Part shown: piece by piece, positions 21,690-36,000 of the stretch
How the letters are laid out: every line of letters begins with the position of its first letter
Position numbering within the stretch: the first letter of the stretch is position 1
Assembly (NCBI RefSeq): GCF_028476545.1
Contig: NW_026733813.1
Location: forward strand, 1-64,000
Reading direction: 5' to 3'
Source of the DNA: Physella acuta
Lineage: Eukaryota > Mollusca > Gastropoda > Physidae
DNA: 64,000 nt
Notes under the pieces: generated by a model
The model's input: only the letters and a program-made list of their open reading frames with translations
Database searches by the model: none
What the model was told of the DNA's origin: nothing
Program-made: the position numbers and the translations under genes

Positions 21690-23466
21690 CTACTTAGCGA
21701 GCCGTAGGTCGGTATCATACAAGTAAGTGGATACACGCTGTTTTATAAAGCAGTTGAGTTTTATATTTTGACTCTCCTCGTATTGCACACTTCTTTTTTT
21801 CTAGTTTTCGTTATTATAAGCTTTATAAAGTGGCATAAAAATATAGAAAGAACTCTGTCTAAATTTGAAAAGTGCCGCTTATTAGCTCTATCTATTCAAA
21901 TAAATGCTGTTTTTTATTCAAGTAACGAGACCCTACATTTGTGAGTTAATCTTTACGAGCTGAAATACCTTCACAAAAGCGTGCTCGTCTATCTAATTTA
22001 TAACACATACAATTTATATCACACATAATTTTACATGATGTGTTTTGAACACGTGTTTTTAATTGGCTGCTTTCTGGAAGATTCATGATTATTTAATGAT
22101 TAATTGTGATCTTTATAAATTATAATGCCTAGGCAACTGGTATTAATTTTTGTTTTAGTTTAATAATAATACAGGCCTACCAAATTGAAACACAACCAAA
22201 ATTTTCTTGTTTTTTTTTTTTACATAATAATTTTTTTACTCTCCTATTTTTATTTTATTTTTTATTGTAAAGACGTTTTTAAACAAAAATTAAATCAATA
22301 TTTTTTTAATCTAATCGTGTTCTTTATTTATTATATTTTTTACTTAATCGAATCAGCTGTTTTGGCTTGCTCTAGAATGATCCATCGTCAGAACGTAACG
22401 GATCAGCCATATTGTACCAGTAAGGTGCATTGTTGGAAATAAGTAGACAGCCATTCACGAGCTCAACAAACTATCATTAGCAGGGAGCAGTCATTGGTGA
22501 GAAAAAATCGATAGTAACAAAAGAAGGTCATATTGAAGTTGATAAACTCGCTTTGCTTAATTTTATAAATGAAATATTTTAAAACAGATGCATTGATTTA
22601 GTATACTAATAGGTTTTTATTTTTCTTACTGAAAGTATGCAGTAAAGCAAAAAAGAGCCGTCTGACGATTTTAGGCGTTGCTAAAATAAACAACGAGTTC
22701 TCCTCACTGTTAGCGATCTGTGACCTAGTTCTTCGCGCAGCAGTAAAGTCATGCGTGCGGTTAACTTCCCTTCCCTGCGATAGCTTTTCTTCCGTTAAAC
22801 AAAATAAAAATATTTTTTGTAGTCTTTGACAATCCAGAATGGTTGATTTTTTTTTTTAAATTATAATGTCTTTTATTGTTATTTATATTGAAAATGTATT
22901 TACAAGTATAAAAAAATAAAACGCAATAATTGAATAATTTATTATTTCAGCCCTCATTGGACGATACACCTTCACCACTGTGTGGCGCTCTAGCTACTTC
23001 CCTAAGACCAGCGCAGTGACTCGTGGGTACAAATAAAAATAACTCTTCCGCCATATTGAATAGACCCCGAGCGCGTTGTAACTTCCGCAAATTTATATCA
23101 ACAAAATACGTGTTTAATTATTATGCAATAATTTGATCTATTCTTTTATGCAAATTTACGTAAGTAAAGTATTTTAGAAAATTACATAACCCAATAGATC
23201 TAATCACATTAAGCATAGATCTATCTTTTGAAGAATAGACTTGTATCGTTACATTTTCGATCTCGTGTGAAAATACGAGCCAATGCGTAGAACGTATATG
23301 TAGGATCTATATATAGTAACAGTGACGTGAGCATGTTGTTTTGTTTTTTGTTTTTTTACATTAGTCTAGTGACGTCATATTAATATATATCTCATTGAAT
23401 ATGTGTTAAAATTATAAACACTATTTATTTAATGCCAATATTAAGATTAAAATTACTTAGTATAAC
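21690..23466. other. AT-rich, no gene seen
   Basis: No RNA gene or homologous frame recognised. Around 22680-23060 is somewhat richer in CG dinucleotides and could be regulatory, but nothing specific supports this. Confidence 0.4.
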
Positions 23467-23932
23467 GTATTGGGTAAACCTCCATTTTAGCGTATTTTAT
23501 TCTCCATTGCTTGTTTACCTCCAGTTGAGCGTATTTTATTATAACAACCGAAAACACACCAAAACATTAGGAAAACACGATTTATTATTTGTGTTGTATT
23601 TTTGTTTTCACAAATGAATAAAATGAATGTTTAATAAACACGACTTGTTTATTTGTATTGTATTTTTGTTTTAAACAAATGAATAAAAAAAACAACAAAG
23701 AGACTGACTGAAGTGCTTTGTTCGTTGGTTACAAAAATAGAGATGCACACTTTGTACAATTAAGTGTTCCAATTTCAACTAAACTGAATAAAAGTATTAA
23801 AAGGCACAATAATGCTGCTAAAAGTGGGCCGGGGGGGGGGGGGGGGGGGGGTGGAGATTTGGTGAGGGATGGCTTGGAGTGTTAGAGAAAGTGTGACAAC
23901 TCACGTTGTCATTTTTAAAAAAATAATGTTTA

Positions 23933-24701
23933 GAGGTCGTCCATAAATGACGTCACACTAGTAGGGGGAGGGGCAGAGGCGTAGCGCGGTTGACACCATT
24001 TAGGGGGGGGGGGTGACACCAAGGCAAAAATAGCAAAATATATAGAGAAAAATGATAATTCCACTTAATTAAGTGATTAATACGAGTGTTAAATAGTCTT
24101 TTAAGAGGTGCAAATCGAAAGTTTGAGGGGGGGGGTGCAAATCGAAAGTTGAAAGTTTGTCCCCGGGAAGGGTCGCTACGCCTCTGGGGAGGGGGGGGGG
24201 GCTCGTAATTTTGTGACGGTGTGTGTTGAGGGGACGGGGGTTCAGATGGGTGCTGACGTTCATTTGGGGGGGGGGGGTCTTGCTTTTTGTGACGACACGC
24301 TTTTTTTTACGATTTTTTCCTTCCCCTCCCCTCCGTTACACGTCGTCACAAAAAGTCAGACCCCCCTAAAATGACGTCACACCACAGCCTACAACCCACC
24401 CCCCCCCTCAAAATTTCTGTTGAATTTTTCTTAAAACATCGATACTTTTTCCAAAATCTTGTCAGAATTCTGCCAACATAGAGTATTTTGATCAATTCCT
24501 ATTACAATTTATTAAAACCGTTTTCTAAAACGCGAAATAACGGCTAAAACCTCGTTTTTCTAAACATTGCTTTTTTTATAATGCAAAAAAAGTGACGTCA
24601 CACCATCTGAAACCCCACCCCCCCTCCCCCTCATCACACACCGTCACAAAATTGCGGACCCCCTCACCCTTACGAGTGTGGCGTCATTTATGGACGACCC
24701 C
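23933..24701. mobile_element. Palindromic MITE nested in the fold-back element
   Basis: Ends GGTCGTCCATAAATGACGTC and the complement GGCGTCATTTATGGACGACC. The next inner blocks (AATTTTGTGACGGTGTGTG, left 24209; complement near 24640) are also inverted. A second, inner palindrome (CTTTTTGTGACGAC ... GTCGTCACAAAAAG) sits at about 24284-24353. No target duplication was resolved. Confidence 0.75.
23974..24186 (+). mobile_element. MITE family B copy with perfect 8-bp target duplication
   Basis: CAGAGGCGTAGCG ... CGCTACGCCTCTG ends. GGGAGGGG is present immediately on both sides (23966-23973 and 24187-24194). It sits inside the left arm of the palindromic MITE at 23933, making the third nesting level. 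Confidence 0.9.
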
Positions 24702-25176
24702 ACGTCAATTTTTTTTTTTTAAAAGCCAGAAATTTACTCACACAAAAAAATCATACTTGATACATATATCAAAATATTTGGAAGGATGGTAGATTTACTA
24801 TGAATTTAAATAACATACAACTCTATAGTAAAAATATTTTTTTCAGTTTTGGCGAAATTGTCAAACAAAAAAACACAGAGTTTGTACATTTATTGCATAA
24901 ATACAAAAATATAATACAGAATAATTAACAGTGTATCAGTTTCACCATGAGACAAATGCCTTTTAAAAAAAATACAATACAAATAAACAAGTCGTGTTTT
25001 TTAAATATTCACATTTATTTCATTTGCATAAAACAAAAATTATACAATACAATTAATAAATCGTGTTTTCCTAATGTTTTGGTGTGTTTCGGTTGTTATA
25101 ATAAAATACGCTCAACTGGAGGTAAACAAGCAACGGAGAATAAAATACGCTGAAATGGAGTTTTACCACGTATTGT

Positions 25177-26156
25177 TTTATATTTGACTAGTTAATATTG
25201 TTATGCTGTATCTATCGATGTTTGCTGTATAGTGTATAGAAAGGTTTAGACCTCGTGACTTAGACTTTAGATATAGATGACCTAGATCTATAATTTACCA
25301 AAAAGGGAGAGTGTCCAAAATGAATTTTTGAGCTGTTTACAAATAAATAGTCGATGATTTGGAATGAAATCCAACTTATAAGCTCAGAAATACAGTACCC
25401 CACAATATCATTACTAGTTTTGTTTTACTTTGTCATATATTTATACAAATTATCATTAGTACTTGTCCAATTCAGTCTTATTTAGATAGTATGTCAATAA
25501 CTGATTCACCAGCCACAACTGTACCTACGTTGTTTGAAGGTTAGGTCAGGGTTGCTTGATGGACATGCTTTACCAGACATACGTCCAGATACGCCCCGCC
25601 AAAAAGTTAACCCCCGCCAACCAAAAAATAAATAATAAAGAGGATATGAAGCTTGTATTTTTATTTTTTACCCTAACCAACCATGACCCTAACGTTAGAG
25701 GTCGGATAAGGATTCGATTTCTTGGCGTGCGTTTTAAACATTCATATGTCAAGACATCAGAAATAGGTCAAGGTTGCGTGTGTGCATTATATAAGAGTTA
25801 ACAAAAGTGGCGGGGCTTAACTTTTTACCCGTGCACTGTTTGCATTAGTGGCGGGGCTTGTCTGGACAAGATCATCAGAAGTGTCTGGTGCCTTGTATCT
25901 TCAGAATTTTCTTTTAATTACGTTTTTGCAATTCTTAACTAAATCTAAGCATGTTACATAATTTGGCTCGATGCATTTTGACTTTTTGGCGTGGCTGCAT
26001 CATATTAATTAATGATTAAAATGCAGTCCGAGTTTGTTAAGCAGTTAATTTAGTTTCATTCGCTTTTTTTCTGTGACGTCAGAAAATAAAGTGAATTGAT
26101 TTTTTTTTTAAACTGATGGCGTGTATAGCCGATGGTAGGTGGAAGCTGTCCGTATA
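25177..26156. other. AT-rich, no gene seen
   Basis: A small direct repeat (GTGGCGGGGCTTN) occurs near 25808 and 25849. Nothing else recognised. Confidence 0.45.
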
Positions 26157-26245
26157 GGGCTGGTAAGTAGGTCGCCAACCAGTTCTTACGGCTCAATAAA
26201 ACCTGCACGAGTCATAGAACTGGTTGGTGACCTACTTATCAGCCC
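26157..26245. mobile_element. Fold-back MITE family C copy
   Basis: Starts GGGCTGGTAAGTAGGTCGCC and ends GGTGACCTACTTATCAGCCC, almost fully self-complementary over 89 bp. TA precedes the left end. Its loop is in the opposite orientation to the copy at 27436. Confidence 0.8.
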
Positions 26246-26447
26246 TGGTCATTGTCTGCATATAAATAGGGCGGAGATACATTGTTGAGTCCGCCCTTCA
26301 AGCAACACGAACCGTTACCACTCTTTAAAACATATGTAGTAACGTCTTATTTTAGTTTAGGTCTACTTGTCTGAACTAAAAGTGCCCAATCGCAATTTTT
26401 CTTATTTTTATTTTGGCTAAGAGTAAAATAATTGTTTGCAATGTTTG

Positions 26448-26609
26448 CAGAGTTTCTTCCAGGTATCACCTCTTCAGTCCCCCTTCTCCCCCCCCCCCCC
26501 CCCCCCCCCCCCAACGAACGAAATGGAATTTATATAGAAAACATATACTTTTACTTTTATCAGTGTCGGCCCCCCTCCCCCCGGAGAAAAAAGTGTGGAA
26601 GAAACAGTG
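26448..26609 (-). mobile_element. MITE family A copy with 8-bp target duplication
   Basis: Starts CAGAGTTTCTTCCAGG and ends GTGGAAGAAACAGTG. The core (AACGAAATGGAATTTATATA) lies between C runs. The flanks AATGTTTG (26440-26447) and ACTGTTTG (26610-26617) match at 7 of 8 positions. Confidence 0.85.
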
Positions 26610-26965
26610 ACTGTTTGCCCACGTTATGGTGGATTTCTGGGCCGCCTGTTTGTTGGTTTAGTCCAGTCCGAGTTTTTAAATGTTCCGGCGTTTCATCTGC
26701 CCTGAAGTTAATTCCCTTCTTTTAAGCCGTGAGTGGTAATTAAAATTATTAAATTTAGCATTGCGTTTAAAGCGCATCGAACGAGGAGCTGGTGTTTACA
26801 GGAAGTTCGTTATCAGGGGCGTGGAGAGGGTGGGTTCAAACTTCAGGAACACGTCACGGGCTGTTTTATTTTTAATCTCAGTAGTCAGTGGTTTGTTTCA
26901 AACGTGTGGTTGTATTACTTTTAAGGCCTGTCTCATTATCGATCATGGCCCAAAGGTTTTATATA

Positions 26966-27110
26966 CAGTGTTTCTTCCAGACTTTTTTCTCCGGGTGGGG
27001 GGGGGGGGCACTTGATATTTTCGGAGGGGGGGGGGCGGACACTGGTAAAAGTATATATTTTCTATATAAATTCCATTACGTTCGGGGGGGGGGGGGGGGC
27101 GGTAGACTTT
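26966..27110 (+). mobile_element. MITE family A copy, right end missing
   Basis: CAGTGTTTCTTCCAGAC start, G runs, and the core GTATATATTTTCTATATAAA. It loses the family sequence after GCGGTAGACTTTCC. Confidence 0.8.
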
Positions 27111-27435
27111 CCTTCTCTTCCCCCCAACCCCACCACACCCCCACCAAATCTAACATTGAGTGAGATCGTTCTTCTTGTTCTAGAACAACAGACGTTCTTG
27201 ATTAGATCATACATTCTGTTTCTACCTAGCTGCGAATAATGGAGCTTTTCTATAAGACTCGTTGTTCTTTCCTTTTAAACGATGTATAAATTATATATAA
27301 CTTCCTGCGAATATTGTGCCTATTCGTGGTAGTGTACATTTGTACACTTAGATATACACGATATACACCCCTCGGTGAATGTCGATACTAGTTATAGAGG
27401 CTACTACTGCCATATAAGTGATTTCTGCTTTAATA

Positions 27436-27523
27436 GGGCTGGTAAGTAGGTCACCAACCAGTTCAATGGCTCATGCAGGTTTTATTGAGCGGTAGAACTG
27501 GTTTGTGACCTACTTACCAGCCC
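27436..27523. mobile_element. Fold-back MITE family C copy with TA flanks
   Basis: GGGCTGGTAAGTAGGTCACC ... GGTGACCTACTTACCAGCCC-type ends (one mismatch). ATA/TAT flanks fit a TA target duplication. Total 88 bp, almost a perfect hairpin with a short loop. Confidence 0.85.
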
Positions 27524-29760
27524 TATTGCCAAGTGGTGTTTAAATAATGATTAAATTGAAAGAATTTTGCTATACAAACTAAAGTATTGCTACTGCAAGT
27601 TAATATAATTTAACAGTGTTTTGTCAAAGGAACGTTTCTGGTGTTGCCACTTTGTGTTGTGTTCTCTGTCCGCATTAATCACTATCTTATTTAGACCGGA
27701 CATCGTTGATTGTTAATGAATGGGTGGACATTTAAATAATTAGTGTTGGTCATTGGCTCACGTGATTTGATTTGATATGCATAGATTAGTGTTCTGACAG
27801 GTGTTGAAATGATGTGATATGAAGAGGTCGTGAATTAACTCACGCTTCTGGTAGGGGGGGGGGAGGATATATTTTACTGTCGCGAGGATCTTCCAATTGG
27901 AATAGTGGAGGTGGGGGATTAAATAATCTGAAGGCATAATTTTTTTTAAATCAAAAAATGTTAACTTCCGTTAATATGATAGTTATATCAGATGGCAGGT
28001 AGAATTGATGACGTCATTTTAGTAACAGGGTCTAACTTGTGTATACAACTTGAAAAGGAAGAGGGGGTTACACAGCGTGAAGCTATACCCACGTATAAAC
28101 ATTATTACGCCTGAACACGTGGAGTGGTATGACAAATTAAACCATACATAAAGCTACAGTGTCTATTAGATGTAAGAAAAATTAAGGCTGCTGTAATCAG
28201 GGGAGACAAATTTAATGTCATGAGTCCGGATTTATAGTGTCTACGGGATGTTTAAACGTGTTTAATAATTGTTACGTTTATGGGAACTTCACAAAGTACG
28301 GGAACAGGGCATTACCCCCCCCCCCCTGTTAATTACCTTCGCCCAGTAGGACACTACCCCCACCCCGCGGACAGGGTTAGGGCTAGGGTTAGGCTAAACG
28401 TCTAGCGTTGGTTTTGTGTTAAGTTTTAGGCTGACGTGGATGCTTAGGTTTTGGTCTTTTTCTTAAGGTTAGGATTAAGGTAATATATAGGTATAGAATT
28501 TGAGTTAGAATTAGGATTCTAACTTGAGGGGGTGGGATAATTCCCCGGGGGTAATTGCTCGGGGGGGGGGGGGGGAATGTCCGGGGGGGGGGGTAATGTC
28601 ACTCGCGACCTCCGAAAACATCTCCCAAAAATATCTTATTTAGTGGAGTAAACTCACAATTTGCCGCTCTCATGCGCGCTCAGATACCGTGACAATGGTT
28701 GCACACAATTACGCACAAATAAGGCACCAATGGCTCCACACTATGTCAAACGTCCCTCACAGCACACAAGCACGCACTAATAATCACACATACACACATA
28801 TAAACCGATTAAGAAATCCACCTTTCAACCAGAGCTTGCGACATACCGGTTCAACTAGTTGTAGTACTGTCAAAAAAAAAATAATTGAAAATATTTCGAA
28901 ACACGTCGTACAATCAAAATTGAATTTAAAAATCGAAAAGAATTAACAAAACAGTTGATAATACTGTTGGCGCTTTCTTTTGTCGGCTGTATCATTTAAA
29001 TTAACATGAGCTCTTAAGAAACAGAGGCTCGTTACACGTGGTGGTCTAATTATAACCTTTCATTAGGTAGGCTCTAAAAAAATACTTCGAAAAAGGTCTC
29101 CAAAAGCATCCTTTCCTATTATGATAGCCTTTGCTCTATATGGAGGATGAAATAGGGTTTGCCCGATTGCGTGACGACGATAAATTAAGGGATAGCGTGG
29201 TCGATTCGGTCAATTCTGGGGCAAACTGGCACAAGCTTGAACATTAAAATAGAAACATTTATAATTTATATAGCTTAAAGTAATACAGTTTGTGGTTTTA
29301 GTTTTTTGAATGGGTTTGATCTCTAAAAATTGAATATCCTAAACAAAAGCCTATAAAACATCGTAGTTTTTTGTATCATTTAATTTAGCATAAAAATCTG
29401 TACAGGGGTTTCTTTCAGAAATTTGCTCCAGTGTTAGGGAACATTTGAAACTTCCAAGAGGGTTGGCAGTTATAAGAATGGTTAAAATATATTTATTTTT
29501 TTTGTATTTAAATGTAATATTTCTTCTATTTTCTCCTTGGGGTACCATCACAATCAGGGCCGTAAATATGTTCTATCTGTGATGTTCCAAGGCTTTTTCA
29601 AAAATCCAATTTACAACACATTTTTAAAAAAATAACTTTATGATTTAAAAAATATTGATATTGGTATTTAGAATTGGACAAAAAATCGTTAGTGTCGTTA
29701 ACAATTTACTGAAATTTAACATTTTTTTTTATAACAGTACATCACGTATTGACTTCTAGA
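27524..29760. other. No gene; G/C homopolymer patch at 28315-28620
   Basis: C and G runs (28313-28326, 28560-28595) surround a short TTAGGG-like phrase (28373-28395, GGGTTAGGGCTAGGGTTAGG), far too short for telomeric DNA. A possible very old family-A relic lies near 29405. No supported gene. Confidence 0.45.
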
Positions 29761-29763
29761 GTT

Positions 29764-29962
29764 TGTTTCATAGTGATCCTATTCCTGACACCATTACACC
29801 ACCTTGTGACTTCTGGAGTTGTTTCATAGTGATCCTATTCCTGACGCCACCACCTTGTGACTTCTGGAGTTGTTTCATAGTGATCCTATTCCTGACGCCA
29901 TCACCTTGTGACTTCTGGAGTTGTGTCATAGTGATCCTATTCCTGACGCCACCACCTTGTGA
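29764..29962. repeat. 51-57 bp tandem repeat, four units
   Basis: Units start GTTTCATAGTGATCCTATTC at 29764, 29821, 29872 and 29923. A diverged continuation (GTGTGATCCCATCCCTGACA) appears right of the MITE at 30216, so the MITE at 29971 interrupted the array. Confidence 0.93.
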
Positions 29963-29970
29963 CTTCCAAG

Positions 29971-30202
29971 CAGAGGCGTAGCGACCCTTCCCGGCGCCCG
30001 GGGACAAACATTTCGATTTGCACCCCCCCCCCCCTCGAGATTTCGATTTACACCCCCCCCCCCCCTCAAACTTTCAATTTGCACCCCCTCCCCTCAAACT
30101 TTCAATTTATTTTTCCAACCCATTTTGGCGCCCCCTAAGCTCGGCGCCCGGGGACATATGTCCCCCCCCCCGCCGCCCCCCCCCCCCCTCGCTACGCTAC
30201 TG
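29971..30202 (+). mobile_element. MITE family B copy with perfect 8-bp target duplication
   Basis: Ends CAGAGGCGTAGCGACCC and CTCGCTACGCTACTG. CTTCCAAG is duplicated exactly on both sides (29963-29970, 30203-30210). The interior has two CGGCGCCCGGGGACA blocks and several TTTCGATTTGCACC repeats between C runs. Confidence 0.93.
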
Positions 30203-30259
30203 CTTCCAAGCGTGTGTCGGTGTGATCCCATCCCTGACACAATTACACCACGTGGCGAT

Positions 30260-31316
30260 CTCTATGCATGTGACATAATGACCCTGACCTCTAAGGTTGG
30301 GTCAATAGATGACCCTGCTCCCATTTCCTTCTCTGTCCCACTTTCCTAAAGTCGCAAAGAAATCGCTACCACCGTCCACAAAGCATTAGCTGTTTCAATA
30401 CATCTAGCTTTGTTTATTCTCCTCATGATTTGTTTATTCTTTCAGTTTTTTATTCTTATTTTTTAGACAACTCAGTCCCACAAACAGTATTTAACTATTT
30501 ATCGAGATTTTTATATCTTCATCGATGAGTTTGTTTTAGGTTCCGGAGCAGGATCAGCGTTATGATTTAGGTTATAGAAACTATATCCCCAAAAACAATA
30601 GCCTGTAAAAAAAATTCCTGCCAATTTTTAATGTAACAGCTGTTATTTTTTTGTCTTGCTCATAAAGTTTACCACGACATTGAAGATCGCATCAGGCGGT
30701 CAAAATAAAACTCAAGTGTGAAGTGAAAGCGCGGATATTATTTTAAAACATCGGCCCCCTGTAGAAGCGAATTCCGCAATTAAGACATTCCAGCGCCACT
30801 AGTAATTACTAAACTGCTAATCTGTTGTTGTTTTTTTCAACACACTCCAAAATTAACCTCGTAATTAATTTAGTGTGATGCATTATTGGATCATTAAAAT
30901 GCTTGGATATCCCTGGATTTAATCACACGATTCCTGCGGGAGCGATTAGCAATTAACCGAGTAGCCTTCCCTAGACAAAATACGTGCGTCAGTGACCTCA
31001 CGCGCTTATCAGTTTCAGCCAGTGACCAGTGACTCATGGAGTCATGTAACATGACGTCAGGATCGCGATGCTCAATGCAGCTCACAAAAAACATCTCCTA
31101 GAAATAACTTCCCTTTCGACCTTCCACCCGTTCGGATTTTCCCGGTGCCTATTTATACGAAAATTCTTTTCCTAACCATCGGGGTTTCCATTGATTAGTT
31201 GTGATAAAAACAATCCTTATCCTAACTTTAGGATACTTGGTAAAAATCACATACAGTGTGTTCCATTTTACAAAAATTTCATGTGACTTAATATAGTTTT
31301 AATGCAGGTTGTGTGT
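30260..31316. other. No gene seen
   Basis: Unclassified sequence. The short minus-strand frame at 30894-31094 has no recognisable motif. Confidence 0.4.
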
Positions 31317-31318
31317 GT

Positions 31319-32924
<1,606 letters not shown>

Positions 32925-33003
32925 GTACTGAGCATATTTCACCTACTGATGAACAGACATTTGTTTAGATTTGTCCCTGTAAGTTAGAAATGAAACTTCC
33001 ATC

Positions 33004-33015
33004 ATGAGTGGCTAA
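33004..33015 (+). promoter_or_regulatory. Minimal upstream ORF in the 5' leader
   Basis: ATG AGT GGC TAA lies 45 bases upstream of the main start codon (33061). Its TAA at 33013-33015 is also the in-frame stop that closes the main frame upstream. A three-codon uORF could dampen translation of the large protein. Confidence 0.5.
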
Positions 33016-33060
33016 GGCTGTTTGACATCCACCAAACAAGAACCAGCAGATGGTGACAAG

Positions 33061-36000
33061 ATGGCTGAGTCACAAGTCCAAGATTCTGGCGTCACCAGTT
33101 CCAAAGGTGGTAAAAACGACAATGTAGTTCTTGTCGTAAGAAACGGTGACGTCTCCAAAGTGTTTAACCTCTCCTCACAGAACTACAGCCAGCTAACCAG
33201 CCTGTCCACATCAACCACCACATCGTCACCTGTCTTGTCCGTTGATGGGAAGCAACTCTCAACCAAGCAGCAAATTAAAACAGTGAAGCTGATTTCACCA
33301 AATGCACCGTACTCCTTACTTAGACCACAGTTCATAAAACCAACACCTAACAAAAGCACCTTAGCGACCGTCAGTCTGAACTCTTCTAAAGATTCTACTG
33401 ATAAATTGAAAACATTGGCGTTGATTGCTCCTAAGACAACATCTACTGATTCAGCCATAAAAGCCACACTAACATCCTCAGCGGGTGCCAAGCCAATACA
33501 GTGTTTCATACTTCCTGGGAACTCTTCAGATTCACCTCAAGCTGTTATTCCCAATGTTGCCAGAGACTCACAAAAAAAAGGAGCAAGGAATTTATTGAAC
33601 CGGCAAATTAAAGTAATCAAAGCCAGAAAAGATAAAGCTAAGCCAAGCTCCACTCAAGAAGGTAGTGAAGATAATCCAATTGTTCTTGTAGAGAATGAAC
33701 CAGAAGCTTTAGATAATGGCTCTGATAAAAACAAAATAGATTTGCCTCAGGACAGTCCATGTTCTACAACTGAGCCAGCTGTCTCCACCAAGGTTGTTGA
33801 GGAGGGGGTGGAAGCCTGCAAACAAACCACGCTTAAAAATAATCAAACTTTAACCAAAATCAAGTCTATGCTGGATTTAAAAGCCTCACACCCTGACCAG
33901 GACCCGGTCAGCTCTCCTGTTGATTCTAATGATAAACAAAACACCAGTAGGAGGTGTAGCACCTCCAAAGCTTCAGCTTACCCTAGGCTTCTAGCAGCCA
34001 TGACTAAAGAACCTGTCAGCATTCTACCCAAAGATCAGCTGATCCCTACGCCAAAACCTGAAGCTGGTCCGGCCAAATTTGTGACCATCACAACCACAGC
34101 TTCATCTGTGTTGAATTCAATATCCACAGCCATCACAGATGTGAATACCAAAGCTGCGCTTTTGACCTCCACCAACACGCATCAGGTCAACCAATCCCCT
34201 ATCATGATGGTTAATGTACAGAAGGACAGGAAAAAGTCTAGAAAACCAGCCAACCCAGCGACCAATGTGCCGAAAAAATTATTTTTTATTCCGCCGGATA
34301 AATTAATTCTTCCTCAGGGATATAACAAAAGCAATGGCAAGTTTTACTTCACACTTCCCTCTGGGAATGTAAGCACCACAGGTCAGTTAGCCTCATCACT
34401 CCTACCCTCAGTTGCTCCTAACGTGCCCAAAGGATCCCCTGTTGTTGTCAAGGCTTGCCTGTACTCAGACAGCTTGAATAAACAAAGGGAGGCTACTCTA
34501 GTCACTCCAGCTGTGAATCCGCCATTCAGTCCTCAAAACTTAACACCTGTCAGCAAAAACACAGGTGCAACCCCCGTCCTAACATCCGGCTCCCTGGCTG
34601 TTCCAGAGAGCTCAGCAGGAACTGTAAATAAAGATGCGCAGGTGAACAAAAATCTTCTAACCCCATATGTGTCTTCAGTGGCTAAAACACAAGCTACCAC
34701 TACTTCAACAAGCAGATTATCAGATGTAAAAATAGTGAGCTCAGATTCGTGCAAGTCTGTGGAACCTTTAGTTCCTACTGTAGTACATACGGGTAGGACT
34801 CCTACACCATCATCAGGACTTGGCTTACCTGTGCTGCTAGAAAAAAGCAAGAATCCCCCAAAGCTTGTCAATTCTCCACAACAAAATACTACTCTGCAGC
34901 CAGAAAAAAATGACAAATCCCAAAATCTGAACAACCCTGCAACTCCGGCTCCTAAAATCCAGCAACAGAAGACGTTTCTCCAACCTAACCAGACCTTCTT
35001 CCTGCCCACACCCCAGGCCGGACTTCATTCATCTCCTCGCCTACCCGGGAAGCAGTTTGTGATGTTGATTCCACCTGCCAATAGAACCAATACTCCTAGA
35101 CCTGCTGCCACTCAACCTGTAACACTGCAGCTGTCTACCTCCATGCCAGTCAGGTTCATCAAGAACGTCTCAGTGCCAACCGCGGGTATTTTTCAATTTC
35201 AAGCCCTTTCCGCAATGGGAAATAATGTTACTCGCTATGTTATCCGGCCGCCCGCCGCAAAAACTTCATCAATCAATTCAAACAATAATGCTATCAGTCC
35301 TCAAATTCTTACCACCAACCTTTCAACACCAGAACTGAACCAAAGTGTAGATTCATTAAATAGTCAAATTGTGAGTACGTCAAATGAATCAGTCTCAGTA
35401 AATTCATCAGAGACTCTGTTGGAACAAAACCCAACTAGAAGATCAGCCAAGAGGAAAAGAAACAGTAAGACTGGTCCCAAGGCAAAACACCCGGGGAGAA
35501 AACCAAGTGTGTACACTACCTCATTGTTGACAGGCCAGGGTCCCATACCTGTGCAGGTCATTAACCCGGGCTCGGATGATGACTCCGACTCATCCGATGA
35601 GGCACTGCCGCCCTACCAAAGTCAGCCATCACCGCCATATGACGTTCACAACTCTGACAGTGAAACTGAGGTATACGAAGACCCTGGTTTGGCTAAGGGA
35701 GTCGGATTGTTCACCCCCACCTTGCTGAATGTACCCAACTCAGTGGATGAGTCGAGGAAAACGTTAACACTTGCTAACACTTCACTGAACCAGGTGTTAA
35801 CACTTCCTAGCACTTCACTGAACCAGGTGTTAACACTTCCTAGTACTTCACTGAACCAAGTGTTAACACTTCCTAGCACTTCACTGAACCAGGTGTTAAC
35901 ACTTGTGAATCCACTAATGAGCTTGCCCCACGTCAACAAACCACCACAGAAATTTATCCTCACACAATCAACTGCAAGTCCTAAAATCACATCTGTGTTA

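Larger units (their letters stand above)
23467..25176. mobile_element. Large fold-back element with arms of about 215 bp
   Basis: The left arm (23467-23680) and right arm (24955-25176) are inverted copies, estimated by eye at about 90% identical. Both contain GCGTATTTTATTCTCC, CTCCAGTTGAGCGTATTTTA and CACCAAAACATTAGGAAAAC. Within each arm a unit of about 65 bp (CACGA...TTTGTATTGTATTTTTG) is directly repeated. No coding capacity was seen; the interior is occupied by another palindromic element (23933-24701). Confidence 0.8.

Noticed and set aside
33022-33060. TTG at 33022 as start of the large protein
   Set aside because: An ATG in the same frame follows at 33061; non-ATG initiation is not supported.
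34533-35009. Minus-strand open frames opposite the LRIF1-like exon (also 37503-38042 and 38478-39086)
   Set aside because: Shadows of the real coding strand, with no family resemblance.
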